From contig NW_011887292.1 of the NCBI RefSeq assembly GCF_000151315.2, positions 3,694,916 through 3,758,915 on the forward strand: 64,000 nt of DNA, read 5' to 3'. This DNA comes from Capsaspora owczarzaki ATCC 30864 (lineage: Eukaryota > Opisthokonta > Filasterea). This document shows, one piece after another, positions 54,458 to 64,000 of this stretch. The notes below the pieces were generated by a model that saw only the letters and a program-made list of their open reading frames with translations, was not told the DNA's origin and did not search any database. Both the position numbers and the translations under genes were made by a program. Each line of letters opens with the position of its first letter. The first letter of the stretch is position 1.

Positions 54458-56264
54458 TTAACGGGCAGTGGCGAAGCCGACGCGGGGGGCGTTGCCGTTG
54501 AAGTCGAAGACAGTGTAGAACTTGCCAATGAAGACATCGCCAAGAATCCACTGGATGCCCTCAGCAGAGAGATCCATCGACATCAGGCCGAGCAGGCACT
54601 CGGTGGTGGAGCCGGAGGTGATCTTGAGGACGTAGTCAGCGCCAGTAAGGGCGAACTGCTGGCCAGAGATGGTGAAGACGAGGTTGGGGAGCGAGGCAAT
54701 CTTGGAGCAGTCGAGGGTGTACTCGCCAGCAATGTTCTTGGTGGCACCAGCAGCGGCAGCGATGGCGGTGACGGCATCGGTGGGGCCGACAAGGAGGGAC
54801 GTGCCAGAGTCAGCGATGGCCTGGCAGCCGGAAGCGCAGTAGTTCTTGCCGCTGACGGTGACAGCGCCAAGAGCAAACTGCCAGTAGCCCTGGCGGGTGA
54901 CGGGGGTGTAGAGGATGGGGCCAGTGTAGTGGCTGTCGTCGATGGCGCCAAAGTCAATCTCACCACCATCGGCGGCAGTGGGGTCGCGGTTGAGCCAGAA
55001 GCCGAAAAGGGGAGCAGCGGCAACGCCCTGGAGGATGGCGTTGTTCCAGACGGGGGTGACGCCGTCAACAGCAATCTGGGGGAAGCCGAGGCCGAGGATG
55101 CCGTCGAACTTGGCAGCAACAAAGGAGAGGCCGGGCTCAGCGGTGGCCTCAGCGAAGGTCTGGCCAGTGACGGTCAGGCCGGCAAAGCTAACAGAGTCGG
55201 TCGAGAGGAAGCCAGAGAGCTTGCCAGAGCCATACTGGATGGCGAAGCTGGTGCCGTTGACCTTGTAGGTGGACGACTTGGTCGAGTCGTACTTGTTGTG
55301 GAGCTGGCAGGCAATGTCGGTGACGGGGCACTTCTTGGAGGGGACCCAGAGGTTGGCAGAGCCAGTGTCGAAGACAACGGTGAACTTTTGGCCGGGGGTG
55401 CCGATGGTGATGTCACCGTAGTATTGGGCCTGCGAGGAAGAGGGAAAGAAGGGAGAAAACCACAAGAAAATGGTAAACAAGTGAGTGAAAGTGAGACAGA
55501 CGATCGTGAGACGTGACCTTCACGTTGCACTTTGATCAAAACAAGTGCAGAACGAGAGAAAAAGACCACAAAGAAAAAGAAAATCAAGATCAACGAGAAG
55601 AAAAAAAAAAAAGGTCAAAAAAAAAAAGCAAATAAGCAAAAAAAAAAAAAAAAATCGAAAAAAACACATGACTTTCAAATGACTTGTGTGGCTTTTTTTT
55701 TTTTTTATCAAATTAAGCTCCGCCATTTTTGAATGGAATTGTTCACAACAACGAGCGCGCGATGGGGAGGAAGGCGACAGAGTACGACACACAAACACAC
55801 ACACAAACACACATCAAGTGTGCGTGGGATGAAGAGCGTGTGGAACAAGGAGAAAGCAGCAGCGAACGAAAAACGAACAGGAGAAAAAAAAAGAAAAAAA
55901 GAAAAAAAAAGAATCCAGTGAGATCGCGAGTTTTGCTTGATGGTTGGGTGCACTTACGTCTTGGTAGTTGTGCTGGGGCTCGATGGCACCGACACCGAGG
56001 TAGCGGGACTCGATGAAGTTGCCGACGTTGGCAAGGGAGCGGCGGGCGCTCTCGAACTTGCGGAGCTTGATGCTGATAAGACGCAAAAAAGCAAAAAAAA
56101 AAAAAAATTAGTCAAAGAACAATCGAACGAGGACCAGCTCCACACACACACACACACACACAAGCACAGAGGGAGAGCAATCATGTGCATCATGAGCTGT
56201 ACCTGGCGCCGGCAGCGGTGGCGATGAGGGCAGCGAGAAGGGTGATGACAAGAAGCTTTTGCAT
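54458..56264 (-). CDS. CTSD: Cathepsin D-like aspartic protease
   Basis: Pepsin-family lysosomal endopeptidase. Exons 56264-56203, 56072-55958 and 55429-54458 give 382 aa. Signal peptide (LLVITLLAALIATAAGA), propeptide (SIKLRKFESARRSL), then mature AQYYGDITIGTPGQ. Active sites: VVFDTGSANLWVPS and IADSGTSLLVGP; flap Tyr in IQYGSGKLSG; C-terminus FYTVFDFNGNAPRVGFATAR. No large insertion, so a cathepsin D/saccharopepsin layout. Codons end almost only in C or G, unlike its neighbours, suggesting high expression. A TTTAAAA element about 50 nt before the ATG may be a TATA-like box, and CTTCAG there may close a leader intron. Confidence 0.95.
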
Positions 56265-57167
56265 TGCTCCAAGTAAGAAAAAGACTGAAGCAATTCCTAA
56301 TTGAGCGAGAGGCTTTTAAAGCAAAAAAAAAAAATAATAATAATAATAAAATCAAATAAAAAATGCGGCCACAGTTGAGCCTGCATCCTGCAATGAACGA
56401 GACACGGGATGCACATCAGACTGTGCAAGTAGACGAAGGAGGGATGGAAGAAAAAAGCGCAAGAACTGCTGAGGACGAAGCGCCGATGACGATGACGAAG
56501 CGAGAAAACAATGAAGAACGAATCATAGTCACGCTGAAGGACTCAAACCAAAGAAAACCACGCGCCCGATCTCGTGTCGTGACTCTCTCTCGCGCTCTCT
56601 CCTGCCTCACTCAAGTGGCAGGCTTGAGCATTAAGGAGGGGGCGCAAGAGCAGGAGGCTGGATCAGAGCGACGAGTGGAAGCGCAATCGAAAGAGACAAT
56701 TCAGGACAATGCAAAGTGGGTGTGAAGTTCAAACTGAACTGACACGCAACTAACTCGTGTTGCATGGCACCATCACGACGACGAACGACTCGCACAGCAG
56801 ACAGCATGGCAAAAGCATGGCAAAAGCATGGCAAACGCATGGCAACAGAATCAGATTAAACAGAGCATGCAGTGGATGACAGTAGATGAGCGAATTTCAC
56901 TCGCTCCACTATCCGAAATCGGTCACGGGAGACGTCAGGCTCGTTGCGCACATTGACTTGAACAAAAAAAAGCAAATTCCAAACTCTGCAAAACGAAAAC
57001 ACAGATAAGGGAACAGCAGTTGGGATGGGGGCAGCAAAAACTCTCGAATTCGAAAAAAAGAAAGAAAAAAAAACTACATTGATAAGCGACAACAGCCATG
57101 ACAAGCAGACACTCCAGCAGCGGCAGATTCCGAGAATGGCAATCAAAAAACTGCACAGCATCAAAAA
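56265..57167. other. Intergenic, cathepsin D promoter / ILRUN 3' flank
   Basis: About 0.9 kb between two minus-strand genes. Contains an ATA repeat near 56332-56348, A-rich stretches and four near-identical 10-bp units (GCATGGCAAA) around 56803-56845. The plus-strand frame 56363-56725 has no family features and is not called. Confidence 0.5.
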
Positions 57168-58826
57168 TCATGAATGCTGCTGATGCTGATGCTGATGCTG
57201 CTGCTGATGCTGAGAATTCCCAAATTGCAACGCAGACATGTCCAGCTCTTCGAGTAGCTCGGCCTCGCTCGTCGGATCCCGCACAGTCAAGAGCAACCAC
57301 ATGGGCTCGCCAAACATGCTGACGCGTAGCCGAATTTCCGTTGCGGGGTCCATCATCGTCTGTCCGCCCGAGCCGTCGTCCATTGCGCCGCCGCCGCTCT
57401 CTTCTGTGTGTGCTTGCTGAAGAGGCGCCTGCCCCGGATGGTACTGGAAGCGAGGTTGTGCAAATCCCGAAAAGCCACCACTGTGTACTGCTGCGGCCTG
57501 CGACGGATTGCTGTGCATTGCGGCGTGCGAAGCTTGCACCACCTGCTGGTCGATGATGGCTGCTCGCCAAACAGCGGCATACTCTCCAGCGACAGCCGGT
57601 GCAATTAGACGCAATGTTACTACAGTTTCTTCCCCTGGCGCAATGACAGGGAGCTGCACAGACCCAAAAAAACAACAAAGCAAAGTTAGTGAAAACATCA
57701 CGACCTGCACCCGATCGCAACCTACATAATCGCCACTGGCATCGCCATAAAATTCCATGCGCTCGCCAGAGGCAAATCTTAATTGACAGTTTGGTGGCCA
57801 CGCCTGCAAGCCTGTCAAAATTTTGAAACAAAATGCAACAAAAAAAAAACAAATGGAGTTGAACTGTGGCAAACAGCTCTCCCCCCCCCCGCCTCAAGCT
57901 TAGCACCACTTCCAACACACTCGACAGAACAAACACACCTGAATTCCGAACAATCCACTGCCGAACGAACGGCTGACCGGCTAACGCAACCTGAGTGGCG
58001 TCAGATTGCTCGCTGACAACCGTTAGCGCGGGTCTTGGACGCTGCTGCTTGGGGGCAAACTGCCGACTTCCGGATAGCTCGCTATCGGGAATGTCCTCGT
58101 ATTGAGATTCGTCGTCGTCGTCGGAGCTCTCCGAGGCACGCTGAAGCTGAAGGGCCTGATAGCCGTCAATCACTGCGCCGTCGTGGTGAGGATACGCGCC
58201 GCCCGCGGGGTGGTCAAACCCGTTGCCAAGGTGCATGCCTTGAAATGCGCGTTGCGCGCCATGCTCGATGGCGGCCATCTCGGCGTCGCTCTGCTGCTGG
58301 CGAGTGATGACGCCGCTGCCCGCCGAGTCAAAGTAGCTCGCTACGGCGCTCTGCTCACGCCGTCCGAACCGAAAGCCAACACAGCGCAATCAAACAAAAA
58401 CAAAGCAAACAGTCCCGTTGGTCAAACACTATCGTTTTGCAAACACGATGGAAAAACTGCTGAGAAAACCAGTACAAACCTGCAACGACCAGTTGTTTGC
58501 CTCGAGGAAGAAGCGGCACGACTCTTCGTCGGCGTCTGGCAGTATGATCTGTTGCGTGCATGGATGTAGATGTGAGTTTTGGTTTGGTAGAGCACGATGG
58601 GGAGTCGGGGAAGGAAGGGCAATCGGGCAGAGTGAGACTGCAACTTGTGCAACCAAACGGCGCTTGAATCCTGCAGCTGTGAAGGGCGCGGGGGGCGGGG
58701 GGAAGCGAAAGGACAGAGTAGGGCAAGAGGCAAAAGGCGTACCCGGAACTGCTGCAGGAGCGTGTCGTGATCAGACGTGCCCATGCTCTGGAACATGAGC
58801 AGCAAGTCGTTTGCATCATCGCCCAT
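57168..58826 (-). CDS. ILRUN: ILRUN (C6orf106) homologue: UBA-like + NBR1-like domain
   Basis: In animals ILRUN modulates IRF3/p300 transcription; the ancestral role is unknown. Exons 58826-58743, 58548-58480, 58350-57939, 57811-57726 and 57653-57168 give 378 aa. UBA-like helices: LLLMFQSMGTSDHDTLLQQF, SCRFFLEANNWSLQ, SAVASYFD. After a polar linker comes the Ig-like NBR1 (four-Trp) domain: QPFVRQWIVRNSG, LQAWPPNCQLRFASG, LPVIAPGEETVVTLRLIAP, GEYAAVWRA, PMWLLLTV. The human linker is much shorter. The C-terminus is Gln/His-rich. The order UBA-like then NBR1-like is diagnostic. Confidence 0.86.
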
Positions 58827-59179
58827 TGATTTGGCAGAAAAACGAAAAAAAAAAAAAAATGACTGGGTCTGGGGCAACGCACTCGCAATCGAGCCCGACT
58901 CGACTCTCCAAAAGATGATCCTCGTCCTCTGCGACGACCAAAATGTTGTTAGCACCCCAGACACCAAATCTGGGCTGCAAAAGTTTGACTAGAGCTGCGT
59001 ACGCCAATACCAGCGGCGCAACTCAGCGAACTTTTGTTGTTATGACGTGTGAGTACTGTTAAATACAAATACACATCGGTTTGAACATAATAATAATAAT
59101 AATAATATCTCAGAATACTACAAGTCGAGAAAAGAAGCACGAAAGACCGCGAAAAGACACGCAAACGGTGAGGACAAGC
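58827..59179. other. Intergenic, ILRUN 5' flank
   Basis: 353 nt between two minus-strand genes. Contains a T tract (minus strand) just before the ILRUN ATG and ATT/AAT trinucleotide repeats near 59089-59106. Confidence 0.5.
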
Positions 59180-60069
59180 TCACTCGTTTCGTGTTATCGC
59201 CTGTCCTGTCGCTGCATTGGCCTCTTTTGCCCCGCTCGTTGCTTTGAATAATACAGGATTGAGTGGTCGTCCTAACGCCATGTTGTACTCTGGTGTGCGG
59301 GGCGCGGTTTCTGTCATTTTGAAGCGAATTCGTTTGGGAATTTCCTTTGGACAAGGATGATCAGTAAAGGAACGCTACACTTCCTTGTTTGCACACATCT
59401 GAGTCACCTACGAGCTTAACCGGGGCGTGTGCTTCGGCCCTCTGTTGGAGTGTTGCAAACGCTGCATCCTTCTCGCGGCACAGGGCTTCCAGACCTCCAA
59501 TACGAGCAGTCAGTTGAGTGTTATCTTTCTTGAGTGTATCGATCTCACACTTCAGTGCATGGTTCTCCGCTGACAGTCTTGAAATAAATTCAAGGCTTGC
59601 TTGTTGATCTGATCCACACATCCAAACAAACAACCCAATCAAAAAATTAACCAAGTTGAATTTTCGTTTGCTGAAAATTCACCAGCTCAAGAACAGTGTG
59701 TTTCCCGCGCTTTTACTATCAAAATCCCTTTTCACCCTCCCCAGCGTCCGCGTTCCCCGAATTCACGCCAATCGCGACGCAATTCCGTCAAGGAAGCCAT
59801 GACAATTACAATATGCTTGGCGGCAGCGCGCTCCGGCGAACGGCTGCTGATCTGCAGGACCGAGAGCAAACTGAAAGTTCGTTTTCGCGCGCTTTTTGCT
59901 TTCTTCTTTTTTTTTTTTTTCTTTCACCATGCGTGTTCTTTGTTCTTTCTGATGTGTGTTGAAAGAATTGCTCTCTCAGGAGGAGAACGATTGTAATTGG
60001 TCATTACTTACATTCCCGCAATGCGAAGAGATACGATTCGCTCGAAATCTGTTGGTGCTGATTCGACAT
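59180..60069 (-). CDS. Short coiled-coil protein, unknown
   Basis: Three-exon model 60069-60012, 59608-59412, 59344-59180: 420 nt, 139 aa, all junctions in frame. N-terminus MSNQHQQISSESYLFALRE; a coiled coil follows from FISRLSAENHALKCEID through LKKDNTQLTARIGGLEALC, with hydrophobic heptad positions; the C-terminal third is basic and ends GRPLNPVLFKATSGAKE then a short polar tail. The acceptor at 59609-59611 was chosen because it alone restores the frame with exon 1; the first intron is 403 nt. I cannot name the family. Confidence 0.55.
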
Positions 60070-61748
60070 TTGCAATTCAAAAGAAAGAAAAAATACAATG
60101 CTTTTTGCAATGAAATAATAAAATAAAAGTAAATAAATAAAAATACAAAGACTGTGGTGCAGAAAATAAAATAAAATAAAATAAATAAAAATAAAAAATA
60201 AAAAATAAAAAATAAAAAAATAAAATAATTTTTTTTTTTTTCTTTTTTCTTTTATTTTTTTTGTTTGAGTGCATTGCTTTTTCCATCGTCAAAAAAAAAA
60301 AAAAAAAAGGCAAAAAGAGCAAAAGCAGGGAATCGAACCTCGTCAGGTGCGAAAGATGCACAGTGACGGCTCAACTGTTGTCCGGTTGGGCAAAACGCTA
60401 CTTGATGCATCAGTGCCTAAATGTGAAACGTCACAAGACTTTTTGACGTCCCGTCAGTCTGACAATCACATAATTAATCTCTAGAATATAATGTGCCAAT
60501 CGGCTGGTTGATTGCGGCAAGCAGGAGCTGGAAATTCGCTCGTAAAGTTTACCGGCAACTTTGGAACGGCCTTTTGGTCGTCCTACGGCTCTCTACCTCG
60601 CAGCTCATGATCAATTATGATGTGTATAATTGTAACAAGTATGCATGCTTGTGTTGGACAGTTGTAGTTCTCGATAATGATGAGAATTCGTGTTCGAACA
60701 TTCGCGAAAATGCCGCAGGCGTTCTTTGAACGCTACGCTAGGTTTCCATGGTGCTACTACCACTGGACTGGAACTGCTGCGACATTCTTTGAGTAGAACT
60801 ACCCGACAATGAATACTCTCATCACCACCCTTCACAATTTTTATCGCAGGCCGGTATCAAGCTCGCGGAAGCGACACCCATCGCGACAAACAACGCTACA
60901 ACCGATCAACGCTCGATTTTCAGCGCACACCGCACGCTTGACGTCAGCGCTCACTTGTATTACATTTAAATGATTTTTGACACGCATTGGTGTGCAGCGA
61001 GGACCGAGTGCCGGAAGACTACCAGCGGTACAACTAAGGGAAGTGACCGATTTGAGCTCACTTCTGTTTTTACGTCTCAAGATTGGCGTGGCTGTATCTG
61101 CACCCAGTGCGCAGCCGCCGTTGAAGCGGATCCATGACTGGTTACAAGTATGGCTGACGCTACAGACAGGCGTCGCCATCGCAAGCGCTGTCTGCCCGCT
61201 GACAGGAGTCGGGAACGGCACCAAGTTGGCCATTCCCAGAGCTGCTTCCAACTCCAAAGCACTTCATCATGATTCCATGGCATTTGAATACGTGTGAATA
61301 TTGTAATTCGCAAGTTGACAAACACCGAATTTTTGAAAACAAATTCGGTTGCTCCGAAATTCAGAAAAAAATTCGGTTGTTCCGAAATTCAGAAAAAAAT
61401 TTTCCATTGTGGTTGCTCTGGTGGCTCTTTCGCCCCCGCCCTTTTGAAAACTGCGTTCAAACTGATTGTTGACAAGGGGGAGTAATGGGAAGTCTGGCGT
61501 CGTTGAACGAGGGTGCTCGAGTTTTTGTTGTCTGGGTTGGTCGTTTTTGGTCAACTGCCCAACCAAACCAACCTCACGTTGAAAAAATGCCTGACCCGCG
61601 GATGACTCCTACTGAAACTTAGTGTTTATTTGAGCTCACTGGAGCAAGGGGAGGTGATGAGGAGGTCGGGAAATGAGTGAGGGGAGGGATTGGAAAAAGG
61701 GAAGGGCTTTCACTTCACATTATCTACTTCCGTCAACTTGAAACAACC
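60070..61748. other. 1.7-kb region without a supported gene
   Basis: AT-rich AAATA-type array at 60105-60240, T and A runs at 60229-60308, an RCC1-like fragment on the minus strand at 61080-61310 broken by frame changes, and CCGAA palindromic repeats at 61325-61399. No intact gene seen. Confidence 0.5.
61344..61399. repeat. 28-bp tandem repeat with internal palindrome, two copies
   Basis: 61344-61371 and 61372-61399 differ at one base. Each begins TTCGGTTGYTCCGAA, a 5-bp stem with a 5-nt loop. An upstream pair CCGAATTT (61325-61332) and AAATTCGG (61341-61348) adds a further inverted repeat. Confidence 0.9.
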
Positions 61749-63242
61749 ATGTCAAATGATGCAACAGATCAAAAACCGTTTCGCACTCCGACTGGAACGC
61801 CCTCGTCCTATCGCTACCTGTACCGCACCGGCGAGCAGGTGACGAGCGGTGACGTGGTACTGTGCGACGGTACTCGCCAGTGTTCGGTCGTGGGAGGCAA
61901 CGGAGGCACCAAGCACAACCCGCTCGTATTGCTGCGCCCTTGCGACCTTCCCGTAACGACCAGGATGAGTGCAGCCGTCAGTCGGCTCACGCGAGTGTCA
62001 GCTGGCGAGGGTCTCGACACGCTCGCCAAGCAGCTGAGCAAGATGAAGCTTGAAGAACCTGATGTGAGTTGAAGGCAGAACAGAACTTAACTGGTTTTTT
62101 GGCGCCTGTTTCATCACTCACGACCATTCCCCGGCCTCTGTTGGACCATATTCGCAGCCTCTGTACAACAAGGTCTTCAAGCCGGTCGAGCAGTTGCTCA
62201 AGCCTCACACCGAGCTCGTGTCGCGCTTGGAGTGGATTCCGGCCAAGGATGACCAGCCGGCTCGAGTCTTGCTCGCCTTCAGCACTGATGCATCGCCGCC
62301 ATCTATCAAGGAGGTCACCGACCAGCTTTCCGACTTCCCCGAGCTAGAGTTTACGAAGTCGGCGCCGGCTGGAGTCTTGGAGCTCCTTAGCGGAAATACC
62401 GATGAGACGATGCATCCGTATGAAAGAACTGATGGAACCGTATCAAGAACTGGGATCTGAGTGCTGGCGTCTCACTTGATGCAGCCGTAACAAGCCGGTA
62501 CTCCCGGCAGAATGGACACGACACACCGTGCACAACCACTACCCTAGTGCAATCCATGCCCCTCCATTTCCACGCGTCCGGAATGCGAAAAGGCAGGATT
62601 GCACTTCTCAGCTGGTGCATTGATGGTACAATCATATCTATTGGTCATGCGTTGCGAACGATCCGAGAGACAGTTGGAGACACTGCTGTGACCGTGTATT
62701 GTTTGTGTCCGCCCTGCAAACAAACGGCACGGCATCCAGATCTCGCCGACACCGAGACCGCATTGGCTGGCGTTCCAGGCTACTATATCAATCCATACGA
62801 AAACTGCTGGGTTGACGTCAGCTTCTCGAAGATTGGAGAACGTCCGTTTACTGTGAACTCCAGTCCGATTGGTCAGTATTGTCACCGGATTGACTTGCAA
62901 CTCACTTTGCGCAACTCTCTTTGTGCAGCTTCCGAAGCCCAGCTCACTTGTGGCGCTCAGGGTCGGGTTATTTGGCGCAAGAGCCCGAACCTGTCATTTC
63001 CGGTCGAGTTTCAGCTTTGTGCTTATCCGCTCAACCTGAAGAACCAGCGTTGTTTCGTCCGACTTCTGGTCGTTCAAAACATTGTTGCCAATGAGGGAGA
63101 CTGCGGATCTACTCTCAACCTCGTCACAGAAGAGGCAGAGGTTGTGATGGGGCTGTTGTTTGGAAGGCAAGGCGAGGATGTGCTCTTTTGTCCGGCTTTC
63201 GCAATCGCGTCGTTGCTGGGTGACCTGGAAGAGGATCAGTAG
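61749..63242 (+). CDS. Unknown protein with chymotrypsin-like GDCGS motif
   Basis: Exon 1 61749-62063 and exon 2 from 62158 are clear (MSNDATDQKPF; then PLYNKVFKPVEQLL). The coding frame then changes between 62418 and 62511. Two introns would restore it: 62418-62461 (44 nt) or 62440-62510 (71 nt). After that the frame is open to 63242, with a likely 57-nt intron at 62872-62928 (GTCAGT to TTTGTGCAG). Product 432 or 423 aa. Late features resemble a chymotrypsin fold: a WVDVSF strand (Asp of the triad?) and NEGDCGSTLN, where a Ser protease has GDSGG; a Cys would be the nucleophile. No clear catalytic His was identified. Protease assignment is tentative, and a sequencing frameshift is the alternative to the second intron. 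Confidence 0.42.
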
Positions 63243-63438
63243 TTCATAAAGCAGGTCTACCCCTCCACATACTGTCCTTTGAATGATCAAACAATCGAAT
63301 TTACATCGCTTTTTGGATTGGTTTTTGGAGCGAGTATGAAATATCAGTGAGAAATCAGTGGAGAGTTGTTTGAATTTTGGTGATTTTCGCGAGAACAGAA
63401 CCCCGAAGCTTTTCCCTTAAGGGGTTTGTGCTTTAACA

Positions 63439-64000
63439 TCAGTCGAACAGTGCATCGAGGGGTAGAATCGAACTCTCCCCTGGCACAGAGAAATCGTCCA
63501 ATGTTGGTGATTGCTTTTTGGAGACTGTCGTTGACTGAGAGAGTTTGGAAAACAAGTTGAGCATCAATGACAAGTTGTATATGATGCTATGCCTTGATGC
63601 TGAATGGGGCTGGGTCGTGATTTGTTCCCAGAGACGTACGAAAGCAGCAAACGGGCGCTCTTCAAAAAAAAGGGTAATCCAATTGGACTTTGACTCGACT
63701 CTGACGAGCACAGTTTGCAAATTTTTCCGTCGCCCAGAGTCGATTTCATCCAACCCATACAACTCCAAATCATACGAATAGTATTTCTAGAGCTATTGAT
63801 CAAGTAGCGTCGGTTGATTGATGCCAAATATGCAAGCAAAACCTTCAAAAAACATCCAAAGTGAACTTGAAGACACTAAATTCTCCTTCACAAGGCACCC
63901 ACAACCTTCATTTGCTGGTCAGACTCGACTATGGGCTCTACCACATGCGAGGGAAAGATCGCTGGGCCTTGATGGGCGATGGTCGCCTCGCCCGAGTCTG
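63439..64000 (-). CDS. Partial gene at right edge, unknown
   Basis: Two-exon reading: from beyond 64000 to 63903 (DSGEATIAHQGPAIFPSHVV), donor GTGGGT, acceptor CTCTAG, then 63786-63439 (SYDLELYGLDEIDSGRR to SSILPLDALFD-stop). Both exons are phase 0. About 148 C-terminal residues are visible; no domain is recognised. The right-hand exon alone also ends in a stop at 63888, so the splice is unproven. Confidence 0.33.

Noticed and set aside
56363-56725. 120-aa plus-strand frame
   Set aside because: No motif, no splice support; lies in the cathepsin D promoter region.
60310-60400. tRNA-like signal (T-arm-like GGTTCGATTCC and a possible anticodon hairpin on the minus strand)
   Set aside because: The T stem has a mismatch, no acceptor stem pairs with the 3' strand, and no normal D arm is found; at best a decayed tRNA-derived piece.
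63455-63490. Second T-arm-like sequence (GAGTTCGATTC on the minus strand)
   Set aside because: Stem pairing fails beyond two base pairs, and it lies inside a plausible coding exon.

Overview
The window is nuclear DNA of a eukaryote with compact, intron-rich genes. Most introns are short (about 30-500 nt) with GT-AG borders and are often in phase 0. Genes lie on both strands with little space between them, and poly(A)/poly(T) runs and microsatellites are common. Two receptor tyrosine kinases, a talin/kindlin-type FERM protein, cathepsin D, ILRUN and SWT1 together suggest a unicellular relative of animals (a filasterean such as Capsaspora, or a choanoflagellate). That assignment is inference from gene content. 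I reconstructed exon structures by hand. For almost every multi-exon gene the summed exons are an exact multiple of three and the junctions restore family motifs.

Left part (1-16.6 kb): 3' end of CPSF2 (mRNA 3' processing), PSMD11 (26S proteasome lid), a BRCT-containing family X DNA polymerase (POLL), a mitochondrial i-AAA protease (YME1L type), a KLHDC4-like Kelch protein, and a nine-exon catalase with a signal peptide. The catalase needs an 11-nt microexon.

Middle (17.6-43.1 kb): a very unusual receptor tyrosine kinase whose ectodomain is a complete glutaminase-A-like (GtaA; DUF5127/DUF4965/DUF1793) module fused to leucine-rich repeats. Then come SWT1 (PIN nuclease) with a duplicated 3' splice site, PDCD2L, an intronless talin-head-like FERM protein, a small four-TM protein, a SMIM20/MITRAC7-like protein, a seven-TM protein and SIL1 (the ER BiP nucleotide-exchange factor).

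Right part (43.3-64 kb): a type I membrane protein with a propeller-like ectodomain and a 32-nt intron, an SLC38-type amino-acid transporter, a second LRR receptor tyrosine kinase related to the first but lacking the glutaminase module, cathepsin D, ILRUN, a short coiled-coil protein, a poorly resolved gene with a chymotrypsin-like GDCGS motif, and the edge of a last gene.

No operons or shared pathway link these genes; most are housekeeping loci. The exception is the pair of paralogous receptor kinases about 27 kb apart. They share kinase-domain intron positions, a Cys-rich module, an Ala/Ser-rich stalk, a Tyr-rich juxtamembrane segment and a similar C-terminus, and differ by the glutaminase module. 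That module swap is the most novel thing in the window.
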